Positions 1-9,203 of a DNA stretch of 33,155 nt are shown piece after piece. A model generated the notes under the pieces. It made no database searches, was not told the DNA's origin, and saw nothing but the letters and a program-made list of their open reading frames with translations. Source of the DNA: an uncultured Saprospiraceae bacterium (GTDB lineage: Bacteria; Bacteroidota; Bacteroidia; Chitinophagales; Saprospiraceae); assembly GCA_905480595.1 (NCBI GenBank), contig CAJQQY010000409.1, positions 1 through 33,155 on the forward strand, given 5' to 3'. A program made the position numbers and the translations under genes. The first letter of the stretch is position 1. Each line of letters opens with the position of its first letter.

Positions 1-1
1 A

Positions 2-1219
2 GGTGACACGCCTGAAGACCGATTGGCAAAAGCTCCAACGGAATTTGAAAAAGATATGCTTTCCGCTGTAGAAATTTTATACACCGAAGGCGAGAAAAAA
101 GAACAAGATGTTGCCTATAAAGATCAGATGGAAAAGCTTTATAAAAAATATGAAGGCAATCATGAAGTAGCTGCATTCTATGCACTTTCACTTTTGGGTT
201 CCGTCAAAGGTGGACGAAATACTGAGACTTACGAAAAGGGCGCACGTATTGCTCAAAGCATCATCGATGAAAATCCAAATCATCCAGGTGCATTGCATTA
301 TTTAATTCATTCTTACGATGATCCCGACCACGCAAAGTTAGCTTTGTCTGCGGCACACAGTTATTCCAAAGTTGCTCCCGATGCTGAACATGCATTGCAT
401 ATGCCTTCTCATATTTATGTCGCGATGGGAATGTGGGACGAAGTGATTAGTTCAAATATTGCAAGTTACGATGCAAGTGTAGCGCGAATGAAAGATAAAG
501 GTTTGGACAATGATGCAAGAGGTTATCATGCTTTCAAATGGTTGATGTATGGATATTTACAAAAGGGAAATTTTGAGAAAGCCAAAGAGATGGTTTACGA
601 TATGAAAAAATATTGCGATGAAAAACCTTCCTCAAAAGCTCGATCACATTTCATTATGATGCAAGGCGCTTACTTAACCGAATCTGGAGATTGGGAAGAT
701 TCAATTGCCTTGAAAACTGTTGATTTGGAAGAATTAGGTTTACCGACCAAAGCTGTCCAACATTTCACTCAAGGCATGTTAGCTTATCATCAAAAAGATA
801 AAACAGCGGTAACCAATGCAATCAAGGAAATCAGTAAACTTCGAATCGATGGAGAAGCGCGAATGGTTGTCGGTCAGGCAAAAACCTGCAGCGGAGTTTC
901 AAGGTATAAACAACCTCCAACCAAAAATGGAGTAAATACTGCAAAAGTAATGGAGATGGAATTGAATGCAGTTTTAGCAATGCTAGATGAAGATAATGCG
1001 ACCGCTGAAAAATGGTTAAAAGAAGCAACCTCCTTAGAAAGTGAAACCACTTTCAGCTATGGCCCTCCTAATATTGTCAAACCTTCACATGAATTTTATG
1101 GTGAATGGTTATTAGCAAATAATAAAAAAGAAGAAGCAAAAGCATTATTTGAAGATCAGTTGGAACGTGCACCAAAAAGATTACTAGCTGAAAAAGGTTT
1201 GAAAAAATCAACTATGTAA
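2..1219 (+). CDS. TPR-repeat protein, 3' part (5' end outside window)
   Basis: The reading frame is open from the first bases of the window, so the start lies upstream; the first TTG in frame (position 23) is unlikely to be the true start. The visible 406 codons carry helical TPR-like repeats. They include the conserved block ALHYLIHSYDDPDHA, followed by a segment with HALHMPSHIYVAMGMWDE. This block is typical of a family of tetratricopeptide-repeat proteins that are usually secreted or periplasmic in Bacteroidota and related phyla. No catalytic motif is seen, and TPR arrays normally serve as protein-binding scaffolds. The sequence ends cleanly with TAA and is followed by a strong intrinsic terminator, so this is the last gene of its unit. 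The family assignment is confident, but no specific function can be given. Confidence 0.8.
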   Translation, partial: GDTPEDRLAKAPTEFEKDMLSAVEILYTEGEKKEQDVAYKDQMEKLYKKYEGNHEVAAFYALSLLGSVKGGRNTETYEKGARIAQSIIDENPNHPGALHYLIHSYDDPDHAKLALSAAHSYSKVAPDAEHALHMPSHIYVAMGMWDEVISSNIASYDASVARMKDKGLDNDARGYHAFKWLMYGYLQKGNFEKAKEMVYDMKKYCDEKPSSKARSHFIMMQGAYLTESGDWEDSIALKTVDLEELGLPTKAVQHFTQGMLAYHQKDKTAVTNAIKEISKLRIDGEARMVVGQAKTCSGVSRYKQPPTKNGVNTAKVMEMELNAVLAMLDEDNATAEKWLKEATSLESETTFSYGPPNIVKPSHEFYGEWLLANNKKEEAKALFEDQLERAPKRLLAEKGLKKSTM

Positions 1220-1304
1220 TTTTTTTTCACTAATTGAAACGCTAATTAAAAAACCCAACGTTTCGATTTACTACTAGCCTTATTCTTTTAGGAAAAAACC
1301 ACTT

Positions 1305-1353
1305 AAAAAGAAAATGCTTCCTGCCATCCACAGCAAGAAGCATTTTCTTTTTT
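1305..1353 (+). terminator. Intrinsic terminator after TPR gene
   Basis: A perfect 16-bp inverted repeat (AAAAAGAAAATGCTTC at 1305-1320 and its complement at 1337-1352) flanks a 16-nt loop. The right arm ends in a run of T. The arms are A-rich on the left and T-rich on the right, so the hairpin could work in both directions. Confidence 0.85.
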
Positions 1354-1509
1354 AACCCATTAGGATTTTTTCAAACCAAAATAAAAAATGTATTTTGTTC
1401 AAAGTTCCAAAGCAATAAAAAATCCCACCACATGTTTTCATAGAAATTGAAACAAAATATTCCAAGTAACTTCGATATCATTTTTAGAAAAAATTAAAAC
1501 TAAAGCATT

Positions 1510-1626
1510 TTGACTAACACCAAATTAATTTTAACAATCATACTATCTATACTCCTTTCTCTAAATCTTTTTTCTCAAAAAAAGAAAAGAAAGAAAAGGT
1601 CCCAATCAAATCCTATAAAAAAATAA
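1510..1626 (+). other. Out-of-frame signal-peptide fragment of the metalloprotease
   Basis: This frame reads TTG-ACT-AAC and then gives a classical signal peptide: a Lys, a hydrophobic stretch LILTIILSILLSLNLF, and SQ followed by a lysine-rich tail. It stops at 1624-1626. The downstream metalloprotease frame is open back to 1518 but has no signal peptide of its own. An extra A in the A7 run at 1577-1583, or a -1 slip at AAAAAAG, would join the two as ...LFSQKKEKKEKVPIKSYKKI, which is what the family normally looks like. No ATG is present, so the start would have to be TTG at 1510 or a mutated ATG. This may be a real lesion, a sequencing indel or programmed slippage. Confidence 0.65.
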
Positions 1627-1781
1627 TCAAATCAAATGCTATCACCGATAATGGCTTTTTCAAAATCCATAAAGTCGATGATCTTTATTATTTCGAAATC
1701 CCAGAAGATCAACTGGATAGAGAAATTTTAGTCGTCAGTCGTCTATCAGGAACGGGGGAAGGAAGTCGAGGAATTGCAGGA

Positions 1782-3947
1782 ATGAAAGCTCGACCTCAGC
1801 AAGTCATTCGTTGGCATCGACAAGACGATAAATTATTGTTGCGTTCTGTTTCATACAATAGTGTGGCAAATGAAACTACTCCAATCTATGAATCTGTTCG
1901 ACGAAATAATTTCGAACCAGTAGTCATGTCCTTCCCCATTCGAGCACTTGGCAAAAACCGTAAAAGCATTGTTATACAAGTCAATGAATTGTTCACAACC
2001 CACGTTCCATTGATCAGCGCAGCACCTTCTTATGGAAGTTATAATTCATTAGATGAAAATCGAAGTTTCATTGTTAGCATGAAAATCTTTCCAAATAACA
2101 TGGAAATCAAACACGTGCTAACTTATAATTCTCCCGGCAATAGCTCAGGTGCCGTTTCCTATGAAATGAATCAGTCTTTCGTTTTATTGCCAAAAGAACC
2201 AATGCAACCTCGTTTCTACGACGAGCGTGTTGGCTATTTTTCCATCAGTCAAACTGATTATGGTTTAGATGAACAAAAAGCCACCAAACGGCAATACATC
2301 ACTCGCTGGCGCTTGGAACCAAAAGACATGGATGCGTTCAAAAGAGGCGAACTCGTCGAACCTAAAAAACCCATCGTTTACTACATTGATCCCTCCACTC
2401 CTGGAAAATGGAAACCATATCTCAAAGCAGGTATAGAAGATTGGGCTGTAGCTTTCGAGCAAGCAGGTTTTAAAAATGCCATCTTCGTAAAAGATGCGCC
2501 AACTAAAGAAGAAGATCCCGACTGGACACCTGAAGATGTTAGGAATTCAGTTATTAGATATGTCTCCACTCAACAACAAAATGCAGTCGGGCCACATGTT
2601 CACGATCCTCGATCAGGAGAGATCATTGAGAGTGATATTTTATGGTATCACAATGTGATGAATATGTTGCGCAATTGGTATTTCGTCCAAACTTCAGCTG
2701 TCAATCCAGAAGCTCGAAAAGTAAAATTTGATGATGAAGTGATGGGAAAATTGATTCGCTATGTTGCTGCTCACGAAGTTGGTCACACGCTTGGTTTGAC
2801 TCATAATATGGGCGCAAGTTCTGCTTATCCAGTTGACTCTTTGCGCTCTGCAACTTTTACAAATACGATGAGTTTGTCGCCTTCGATTATGGATTATGCG
2901 CGATTCAACTATGTCGCTCAACCAGAAGACAAAGGTGTTGCACTTTTGCCAATCGTAAGTGTTTACGATAAATATGCTATCGAGTGGGGCTATCGTCCGA
3001 TCCCTAAAGCCACGAGTTCTGAAGAAGAAAATCCAACATTGAACGATTGGATCTTAGCTCATAACGACGATCCAAAATATCGTTATGGAAAACAAGTTTA
3101 TTACTCCATAGATCCAAGTTCACAAACGGAAGACTTGGGTGATAATGCTATGATTGCTTCAACCTATGGAATTGAAAATTTGAAAATCGTCGTTCCTAAT
3201 TTATTAAAATGGACCAATGAAGATGGGAAAAATTATGCAGATTTAGCAGAACTATATTCCAATGTTTTACGACAATGGGAACGCTACATGTATCATGTAG
3301 AAACAAATATTGGAGGTGTTTATGAAAATCTAAAAACCTACGATCAAGAAGGAGAAGTCTATCAATATGTTCCAAAAGAAAAGCAGCGAGAAGCCGTCGC
3401 ATTTTTAAGTAAACAACTTTTCCAAACGCCTTACTGGCTAGTCGAAGAAGATATTTTACGACGAATAGAATCTTCTGGAACGATCAATCGAATTGGAAAT
3501 TATCAGCGAAAAGTCCTCAACGACATTCTCGAACCGAACCGCCTTGCTCGCCTCATCGAAGACGAATCTATGAATGGAGAAAAAGCATATTCCATGATTG
3601 AGTTGTTCGATGATCTCCGGTTAAGCATTTGGTCAGAGTTAAAAAATGGCGATGCTATCGATACTTATCGAAGAAATTTACAACGAACTCACATTGAAAG
3701 AATTGGGACTTTAATGGAAACTCGGCGAGGAGGTAATACTTCCATTCGCTACTTTGATGATGGAAGTTATGGGTACAGCGCCATCAATGTGAGTACTTCT
3801 GATGTGCGTCCAATGGCTCGTGCAGACTTGAAAAATTTGAAAAAAGAAATCAAAGAAGCACTTCCTCGTTTTAAAGATGAGATGTCTATTTTTCATTTGG
3901 AAGATGCATTGGAACAAATTGATTTGATGCTTAATCCAAATAAATAA
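1782..3947 (+). CDS. Zinc-dependent metalloprotease (DUF5117/DUF4953-type)
   Basis: This is a large secreted zinc peptidase of the Bacteroidota family with DUF5117/DUF5118 N-terminal regions. Starting from the ATG at 1782 there are 721 residues. The zinc motif HEVGHTLGLTHN is at residues 331-342 (HExxH with a third His, metzincin-like spacing). It is preceded by the conserved SDILWYHN segment and followed by an SIMDYARFNYVAQPED Met-turn-like block. The homologous protein clearly begins earlier: the same frame is open upstream to 1518 and encodes KVPIKSYKKI...GTGEGSRGIAGM, so the ATG at 1782 is an internal methionine. The missing signal peptide lies one frame away at 1510-1583. A restored protein would be about 812 residues. 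As it stands, the product from 1782 would lack an export signal. No substrate can be inferred. Confidence 0.85.
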   Translation: MKARPQQVIRWHRQDDKLLLRSVSYNSVANETTPIYESVRRNNFEPVVMSFPIRALGKNRKSIVIQVNELFTTHVPLISAAPSYGSYNSLDENRSFIVSMKIFPNNMEIKHVLTYNSPGNSSGAVSYEMNQSFVLLPKEPMQPRFYDERVGYFSISQTDYGLDEQKATKRQYITRWRLEPKDMDAFKRGELVEPKKPIVYYIDPSTPGKWKPYLKAGIEDWAVAFEQAGFKNAIFVKDAPTKEEDPDWTPEDVRNSVIRYVSTQQQNAVGPHVHDPRSGEIIESDILWYHNVMNMLRNWYFVQTSAVNPEARKVKFDDEVMGKLIRYVAAHEVGHTLGLTHNMGASSAYPVDSLRSATFTNTMSLSPSIMDYARFNYVAQPEDKGVALLPIVSVYDKYAIEWGYRPIPKATSSEEENPTLNDWILAHNDDPKYRYGKQVYYSIDPSSQTEDLGDNAMIASTYGIENLKIVVPNLLKWTNEDGKNYADLAELYSNVLRQWERYMYHVETNIGGVYENLKTYDQEGEVYQYVPKEKQREAVAFLSKQLFQTPYWLVEEDILRRIESSGTINRIGNYQRKVLNDILEPNRLARLIEDESMNGEKAYSMIELFDDLRLSIWSELKNGDAIDTYRRNLQRTHIERIGTLMETRRGGNTSIRYFDDGSYGYSAINVSTSDVRPMARADLKNLKKEIKEALPRFKDEMSIFHLEDALEQIDLMLNPNK

Positions 3948-3977
3948 TTTTTATTTTTTACTAAAATTTAAAAACTT

Positions 3978-4010
3978 TTTGACTTTCTCGTAGTTTCTAC
4001 GTTATATTTG
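3978..4010 (+). promoter_or_regulatory. Bacteroidota-type promoter of the his operon
   Basis: TTTG at 3978-3981 and TATATTTG at 4003-4010 are separated by 21 nt. This matches the known Bacteroidota housekeeping consensus (TTTG, 19-21 nt, TAnnTTTG). Transcription would begin near 4016, leaving a leader RNA of about 210 nt before hisG that contains the leader peptide and the terminator. Confidence 0.75.
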
Positions 4011-4041
4011 CGCCACATAAAAAAATACTAAATTCATATTT

Positions 4042-4128
4042 ATGTTATTTTCAACTATGCATCATTGCCGTCATCATCATCACAAGTTCCTCGGGACGAA
4101 TGGCGACGCTATGAATATAGTTGAATGA
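4042..4128 (+). CDS. hisL: Histidine operon leader peptide
   Basis: A 28-codon ORF starts with ATG 26 nt after the predicted transcription start and ends with TGA. It contains MHHCRHHHHK at residues 6-15: six histidines in eight residues (7-14). Such density cannot be chance immediately upstream of hisG. It is the hallmark of a ribosome-mediated attenuator, in which stalling at His codons reports low charged tRNA-His. The ORF lies between the promoter and a strong terminator, as in the classical enterobacterial his leader. The sequence outside the His tract is not one I recognise. The symbol is used for the role, not for homology to the E. coli peptide. Confidence 0.85.
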   Translation: MLFSTMHHCRHHHHKFLGTNGDAMNIVE

Positions 4129-4150
4129 TTTTTTATCTAGTAAAAAATCA
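4051..4150 (+). promoter_or_regulatory. Leader RNA hairpins of the his attenuator
   Basis: Two pairings precede the terminator. TCAACTAT (4051-4058) pairs with ATAGTTGA (4117-4124), enclosing all the His codons; a ribosome on those codons would break it. TGATTTTTTA (4126-4135, including the leader TGA stop) pairs perfectly with TAAAAAATCA (4141-4150) across a 5-nt loop. These are visible pairings; which one acts as pause or antiterminator is inference. I did not find a clear long partner for the left terminator arm. ATAGTTGA could alternatively pair with the TCAAC inside the right terminator arm. Confidence 0.55.
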
Positions 4151-4152
4151 AA

Positions 4153-4192
4153 AATCGGTTGGCCATTTATTTTGGTCAACCGATTTTTTTTT
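4153..4192 (+). terminator. Attenuator terminator before hisG
   Basis: AATCGGTTGGCCA (4153-4165) pairs with TGGTCAACCGATT (4173-4185), with one G-U pair and a 7-nt loop. Nine T residues follow at 4184-4192. This is a strong intrinsic terminator 37 nt before the hisG start and 24 nt after the leader stop codon, the layout of an amino-acid attenuator. Confidence 0.85.
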
Positions 4193-4229
4193 GCCTAAAA
4201 TTCACTTTGAAAAATTAAACCTATAAAAA

Positions 4230-5093
4230 ATGCAATCACCAACTTTAAAAATCGCTATACAAAAATCAGGTCGTCTTAGCGATGATTCTAAAAAACTACT
4301 CAAAGAATGTGGGATTAAATTCAGCAATGGAAAAAGCCAATTAGTTGCACCTGCTACCAATTTTCCCATTGAAATATTGTACCTCCGAGTTGCTGATATT
4401 CCTCAATATGTTGCTGATGGAATTGCAGATATCGGGATCATTGGAGAGAATGTTTTTTTAGAAAAGAACGAAAACATTGAAAATGCAAAAGCACTCGGTT
4501 TTTCCAAATGTAGACTTTCTCTCGCCATTCAAAAATCTGAAACTTACACCGACCTTAGCTTTTTTGAAGGAAAAAAAATCGCCACTTCTTACCCAGTCAT
4601 CCTTTCCAATTTTTTAGAAAAAAACAACATCAAATCTGACATTCACAAAATCAGCGGTTCCGTTGAGATCGCTCCGAACATTGGTTTAGCAGATGCCGTT
4701 TGCGACATTGTAAGTACAGGAAGCACCTTATTATCAAATGGATTAAAAGAGGTGACGACCATTTTAAAATCACAGGCGATCTTAGTTAAAAACAAAAATT
4801 TAACTGATGAGAAAGTAGATATTTTTGAAAAATTACTTTTCCGAATTGATGCCGTTCAAGCTGCACAAGCTTCAAAATACATTTTACTTAATGCTCCAAA
4901 CGAGACAATTCCTGAAATTATAAAAATACTTCCAGGTGCAAAAAGTCCAACCATTCTGCCTTTGGCTTTGGAGGGATGGAGTTCACTTCACTCGGTAGTT
5001 CAAGAAGAAACATTTTGGGAAGTCATCGATGAACTCAAACAAAAGGGAGCAGAAGGAATTTTGGTTATTCCAATTGAAAAAATAATCGCTTAA
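4230..5093 (+). CDS. hisG: ATP phosphoribosyltransferase, long form
   Basis: HisG catalyses the first step of histidine synthesis, joining ATP and PRPP to give phosphoribosyl-ATP. It has 287 residues, the long HisG form with a C-terminal ACT-like regulatory domain (about residues 210-287), so it should not need HisZ and is probably feedback-inhibited by histidine. The N-terminal KIAIQKSGRLSD, the DIGIIGENV segment and the PRPP-binding block DIVSTGSTLLSNGL (about residues 165-180) are intact. It is the first structural gene behind the leader and attenuator. The start ATG has no Shine-Dalgarno, only an A-rich stretch, as is usual in this phylum. The stop is 12 nt before the next gene. Confidence 0.95.
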   Translation: MQSPTLKIAIQKSGRLSDDSKKLLKECGIKFSNGKSQLVAPATNFPIEILYLRVADIPQYVADGIADIGIIGENVFLEKNENIENAKALGFSKCRLSLAIQKSETYTDLSFFEGKKIATSYPVILSNFLEKNNIKSDIHKISGSVEIAPNIGLADAVCDIVSTGSTLLSNGLKEVTTILKSQAILVKNKNLTDEKVDIFEKLLFRIDAVQAAQASKYILLNAPNETIPEIIKILPGAKSPTILPLALEGWSSLHSVVQEETFWEVIDELKQKGAEGILVIPIEKIIA

Positions 5094-5105
5094 AATAATT
5101 TTATA

Positions 5106-7466
5106 ATGAAAATTTATAATAATCCAAATTCGCAAACATGGTCTTCCATTCTAGCTAGGCCGACGATGGATACTCAAAGTTTGAACGCTATCGTTTCCGA
5201 AATTTTACAAAAAGTAAAAATAGAAGGAGATGCTGCTTTGCAATTTTTTAATAAAAAATTTGATCAAGTTGAATTAGAAAACATCGAAGTAACAGAGGAA
5301 GAAATTGCTGAGGCTGAAAATCAGTTGGATCCAAAATTAAAAAAAGCTATTCAAACAGCTTATCAGAACATCACTAAATTTCACGCTGCGCAAACGACAG
5401 AAACCCTCGAAGTCGAAACTATGCCTGGTGTAAAATGTTGGCAAAAAAGTGTTGCAATTGAAAAAGTAGGGCTTTACATTCCTGGTGGCACCGCTCCGCT
5501 TTTTTCAACAATTTTAATGCTGGGCATTCCTGCAAAAGTTGCAGGTTGTAAGGAAATTGTAATGTGCTCTCCTCCCCAAAAAGATGGGAAAATAAATGCA
5601 GCCATGCTGTACACCGCACAACTTGTCGGCATCCAAAGTATATTTAAAATTGGAGGTGCACAAGCCATCGGAGCGATGACTTACGGAACTGAAACTGTTC
5701 CTCAAGTTTATAAAATCTTCGGCCCTGGAAATCAGTTTGTCACAACTGCCAAGCAGCTAGTTAGTCAAGACGGTGTTGCTATTGACATGCCTGCTGGACC
5801 TTCTGAAGTTTTAGTTGTTGCTGATAAAACTTGCATACCGAGTTTTGTTGCAGCCGATTTGTTATCGCAAGCGGAACATGGAATCGATAGTCAAGTTGTC
5901 TTAGTTACTTTTTCTGAAGAAACTGCGGAAGCAATCTTATCCGAAGCAGAGCAACAACTTAAACAACTTCCTCGAAAAAAAATCGCAGGTCAAGCTTTAG
6001 AAAATAGCCCCGTAATTATTTTTGACAACAATATTCCTGCATTAAAATTGATTAACGAATACGCTCCGGAACACTTAATCATTGCCACAAAAGACGCTGA
6101 CGATTTTGCTAAAAAGATCATCAACGCCGGTTCTATTTTTATTGGAAATTTCACTCCTGAATCTGTTGGAGATTACGCTTCTGGAACTAACCACACTTTA
6201 CCAACCAATGGTTATGCAAAAAATTATAGTGGAGTTAATTTAGATGCTTTTTCCAAAAAAATAACTTATCAAAAATTAACAGCAGATGGTTTAAAAAATT
6301 TAGGACCTACCGTAGAATTAATGGCCGAAGCGGAACAACTTGAAGGGCACAAAAACGCAGTAACGATAAGACTTAACAATATATCTACAAGTTCAAAAAA
6401 GAGTGTTTTTCAAAAACGAAGTATTAAAGACTTAGTGCGAAAAAATATTTTAAAAATGTTTGCTTATTCTTCAGCTCGAAGTGAATTCGAAGGAGCAGCT
6501 GAAGTGTTTTTAGATGCTAACGAAAACCCTTTTGATAACGGAATGAATCGTTATCCTGATCCTTTTCAAAATGAATTAAAAAATAAAATTGGTAAGTGGC
6601 GAAATGTTCCACAACAAAATATTTTCTTAGGAAATGGAAGCGACGAAATCATCGGTTTATTGATCCAAACTTTTTGTCAGCCAAAGAAAGATAACGTGAT
6701 TATTCTTCCTCCTACATTTGGCGTTTACGAAGTTGCCGCTACAATCGGAGAGGTTGGAATTAAGAAAATTAATTTGGATGAAAAATTTCAACCGAAGGAA
6801 AATGTAATTTTAAAATCAGCTGATTCGAATGACAAAATCCTCTTTATTTGTTCTCCAAATAATCCAACTGGAAATAGTTTTGATTTTGGAAAAATTGAAA
6901 AACTGATTTCCGAGTTTGATGGAATTGTAGTTGTAGATGAGGCATACATCGATTTTTCCCAAAACGAATCTTGCACTTCTCTTTTAGAAAAAAATGAAAA
7001 TCTTATCATTCTACAAACCTTTTCCAAAGCACTTGGGATGGCTGGAGCGAGATTAGGAATGGCTTTCGCTTCCGAAGAAATCATTGGCTATTTGAATAAA
7101 GTCAAGATGCCTTATAACATTAATGAACTCACTCAAAAAACTGCGCTCAATGCATTAGAACAAAAAGATGTTTTCCAACAACAAATAGAAACGATTTTGG
7201 CACAACGTCTTTTTTTAGAAAATGAATTATCACAATTCGATTTTGTAGAAATGATTTACCCTTCCGATGCAAATTTTTTATTGGTAAAGGTTAATGAACC
7301 AAGTGAGTTATATCAATTTTTAATCTCACGTAAAATCATTGTTAGAAATCGTTCAAAACAAGTTGGATGCAAAGGCTGTTTACGATTTACTGTAGGATTA
7401 GAAAAAGAAAATTTGCGATTAATTGAAACTTTAAAAGTTTACCAACCTCAAACTATCTTAAAATGA
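5106..7466 (+). CDS. hisDC: HisD-HisC fusion: histidinol dehydrogenase / histidinol-phosphate aminotransferase
   Basis: One uninterrupted frame of 786 codons holds two complete enzymes. Residues 1-423 are HisD (two-step oxidation of histidinol to histidine), with [29 protein letters not shown], the AEHGIDSQ motif and catalytic APEH (Glu322, His323); it ends with the usual HKNAVTIRL. Residues 439-786 are HisC (PLP-dependent conversion of imidazole-acetol phosphate to histidinol phosphate), with [42 protein letters not shown], the PLP lysine Lys641 in [10 protein letters not shown] and the C-terminal RFTVG. They are joined by a linker of about 15 residues (424-438, rich in Ser, Lys and Asn). 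No ATG in any frame lies in the linker, so hisC has no obvious start of its own. The last codons overlap hisB by ATGA. Confidence 0.93.
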   Translation: MKIYNNPNSQTWSSILARPTMDTQSLNAIVSEILQKVKIEGDAALQFFNKKFDQVELENIEVTEEEIAEAENQLDPKLKKAIQTAYQNITKFHAAQTTETLEVETMPGVKCWQKSVAIEKVGLYIPGGTAPLFSTILMLGIPAKVAGCKEIVMCSPPQKDGKINAAMLYTAQLVGIQSIFKIGGAQAIGAMTYGTETVPQVYKIFGPGNQFVTTAKQLVSQDGVAIDMPAGPSEVLVVADKTCIPSFVAADLLSQAEHGIDSQVVLVTFSEETAEAILSEAEQQLKQLPRKKIAGQALENSPVIIFDNNIPALKLINEYAPEHLIIATKDADDFAKKIINAGSIFIGNFTPESVGDYASGTNHTLPTNGYAKNYSGVNLDAFSKKITYQKLTADGLKNLGPTVELMAEAEQLEGHKNAVTIRLNNISTSSKKSVFQKRSIKDLVRKNILKMFAYSSARSEFEGAAEVFLDANENPFDNGMNRYPDPFQNELKNKIGKWRNVPQQNIFLGNGSDEIIGLLIQTFCQPKKDNVIILPPTFGVYEVAATIGEVGIKKINLDEKFQPKENVILKSADSNDKILFICSPNNPTGNSFDFGKIEKLISEFDGIVVVDEAYIDFSQNESCTSLLEKNENLIILQTFSKALGMAGARLGMAFASEEIIGYLNKVKMPYNINELTQKTALNALEQKDVFQQQIETILAQRLFLENELSQFDFVEMIYPSDANFLLVKVNEPSELYQFLISRKIIVRNRSKQVGCKGCLRFTVGLEKENLRLIETLKVYQPQTILK

Positions 7467-8605
7467 AAAAAGTACTTTTTATAGATCGTGATGGCACGCT
7501 AGTCATCGAACCACCAATTGATTATCAACTCGACTCCTTGGAAAAACTAGAGTTTTATCCAAAGGTTTTCCAATACCTTTCTCGCATTGTCGATGAAATG
7601 GATTTCGAATTAGTCATGGTCACGAACCAAGATGGATTGGGAACAGACTCATTTACAGAAGAAACATTTCATCTTCCACACAACATGATGATGAAGGCTT
7701 TTTCAAATGAAGGAATTGAATTTAAAGAAGTCATCATCGACAAAACTTTCCCTCACGAAAATGCACCAACTCGAAAACCACAAACTGGTTTACTCACTCA
7801 ATACATGAATGGCGAGTATGATTTAGAAAATTCATTTGTCATCGGTGATCGATTATCTGATATGCAATTGGCCGTTAATCTTGGTGCAAAAGGAATTTAC
7901 ATCAATGGTGAAGAACCCCATACAGATGCTAATGCTCAAAAAAACATTGATTTTAAAAAAGTAGAAAAGGCTATTGCTTTGACTACAACTGAATGGCGTG
8001 ACATTTATCTTTTGCTAAAAAATCCTCCTCGTAAAAGTATTGTTACAAGAACCACCAAAGAAACGGATATTCAAATCAAACTTAACCTAGATGGCGAAGG
8101 AAAATCTAAAAATGAAACAGGAATTGGTTTTTTTGATCACATGTTGGATCAGTTAGCAAGGCACTCAGGATGTGATTTGGAAGTGACGGTCAAAGGTGAT
8201 TTACACATTGATGAGCACCATACTATTGAAGATACTGCTCTTGCTTTGGGAGAAGCATTTGCCGAAGCTTTGGGAAGTAAAATGGGAATAGAGCGCTATG
8301 GATTCTGTTTACCGATGGATGATTGTTTGGCACAAGTGGCCATTGATTTTGGAGGAAGGAGTTGGTTGGTTTGGGAAGCAGAATTTAAGCGTGAAATGAT
8401 TGGACAGATGCCAACGGAAATGTTTTATCATTTTTTCAAATCATTTACGGACACCGCAAAATGTAACTTGAATATAAAAGTGGAAGGCACCAATGAACAC
8501 CACAAAATCGAAGCAATTTTTAAAGCGTGGGCGAAATCAATAAAAATGGCGAAGAAACGGGACTTGGAAAATCAACAATTACCCAGCACAAAAGGAATTT
8601 TATAA
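7463..8605 (+). CDS. hisB: Bifunctional histidinol-phosphatase / imidazoleglycerol-phosphate dehydratase
   Basis: The N-terminal HAD phosphatase (about residues 1-165) starts with FIDRDGTLV (DxDGT nucleophile motif) and has [13 protein letters not shown] near its end. The C-terminal IGP dehydratase (about residues 190-380) has [11 protein letters not shown], the metal-binding DEHHTIED and EHHKIEA motifs and the PSTKGIL tail. It therefore covers steps 7 and 9 of the pathway. The 380-residue length fits the fused form. In the phosphatase half, the region that carries the Cys/His zinc cluster in E. coli HisB reads [11 protein letters not shown], without cysteines, so this copy should lack that structural zinc. 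The ATG overlaps the hisDC stop (ATGA), pointing to translational coupling. Confidence 0.95.
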   Translation: MKKVLFIDRDGTLVIEPPIDYQLDSLEKLEFYPKVFQYLSRIVDEMDFELVMVTNQDGLGTDSFTEETFHLPHNMMMKAFSNEGIEFKEVIIDKTFPHENAPTRKPQTGLLTQYMNGEYDLENSFVIGDRLSDMQLAVNLGAKGIYINGEEPHTDANAQKNIDFKKVEKAIALTTTEWRDIYLLLKNPPRKSIVTRTTKETDIQIKLNLDGEGKSKNETGIGFFDHMLDQLARHSGCDLEVTVKGDLHIDEHHTIEDTALALGEAFAEALGSKMGIERYGFCLPMDDCLAQVAIDFGGRSWLVWEAEFKREMIGQMPTEMFYHFFKSFTDTAKCNLNIKVEGTNEHHKIEAIFKAWAKSIKMAKKRDLENQQLPSTKGIL

Positions 8606-8606
8606 A

Positions 8607-9200
8607 ATGAAAATAGCAATTATAGATTATCACGCCGGGAATGTTCAATCCGTCAAATTTGCTTTGGAACGATTGGGTGCAAATGGATTTTTGACTAGCG
8701 ACTCAGAAGAAATTTCAAGTGCTGACAAAGTTATTTTCCCAGGCGTTGGAGAAGCAAGTTCAACCATGAATCATTTGCAAAAATTAGGTTTGGAAAAAAT
8801 AATACCGAATCTAAAACAACCAGTCCTAGGTGTTTGCCTTGGCATGCAATTGATGTGCAGTCACTCCGAGGAAAACGATACAGACTGTTTGAATATCATT
8901 CCACAAAAAGTAGTTCGTTTTCGCCCCAAATCGAAAAAAACAAAAGTACCACATGTTGGTTGGAATAAAATTTCAGTCAAAAATGATTCATGGATTTCCG
9001 AGCAACTTTCAGAAGAGTATGTTTATTTCGTTCACAGTTATTTTGTGGAAGTTGGTGAATTCACCATCGCAACAACAGATTATGTGCAACCATTTTCAGC
9101 CGCTTTACAAAAAGATAATTTTTATGCTACCCAATTTCATCCCGAAAAATCGGGAAGTGTTGGAGAGCAAATTTTAAAAGATTTTTTGAAAAACACTTAA
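8607..9200 (+). CDS. hisH: Imidazole glycerol phosphate synthase, glutaminase subunit
   Basis: HisH hydrolyses glutamine and channels ammonia to HisF to form IGP and AICAR. It has 197 residues, the normal length. The class I amidotransferase triad is visible: the nucleophile Cys in GVCLGMQLM (about residue 77) and the His and Glu in QFHPEKSG (about residues 179-181). The N-terminus IDYHAGNVQSV and the oxyanion region FPGVGEA are standard. It starts 1 nt after the hisB stop and ends 3 nt before hisA. Confidence 0.95.
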   Translation: MKIAIIDYHAGNVQSVKFALERLGANGFLTSDSEEISSADKVIFPGVGEASSTMNHLQKLGLEKIIPNLKQPVLGVCLGMQLMCSHSEENDTDCLNIIPQKVVRFRPKSKKTKVPHVGWNKISVKNDSWISEQLSEEYVYFVHSYFVEVGEFTIATTDYVQPFSAALQKDNFYATQFHPEKSGSVGEQILKDFLKNT

Positions 9201-9203
9201 CTC

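Noticed and set aside
4057-4083. Run of His codons resembling an engineered His tag
   Set aside because: It sits between a native promoter and a terminator directly before hisG and includes Cys and Arg; a natural leader peptide explains it fully.
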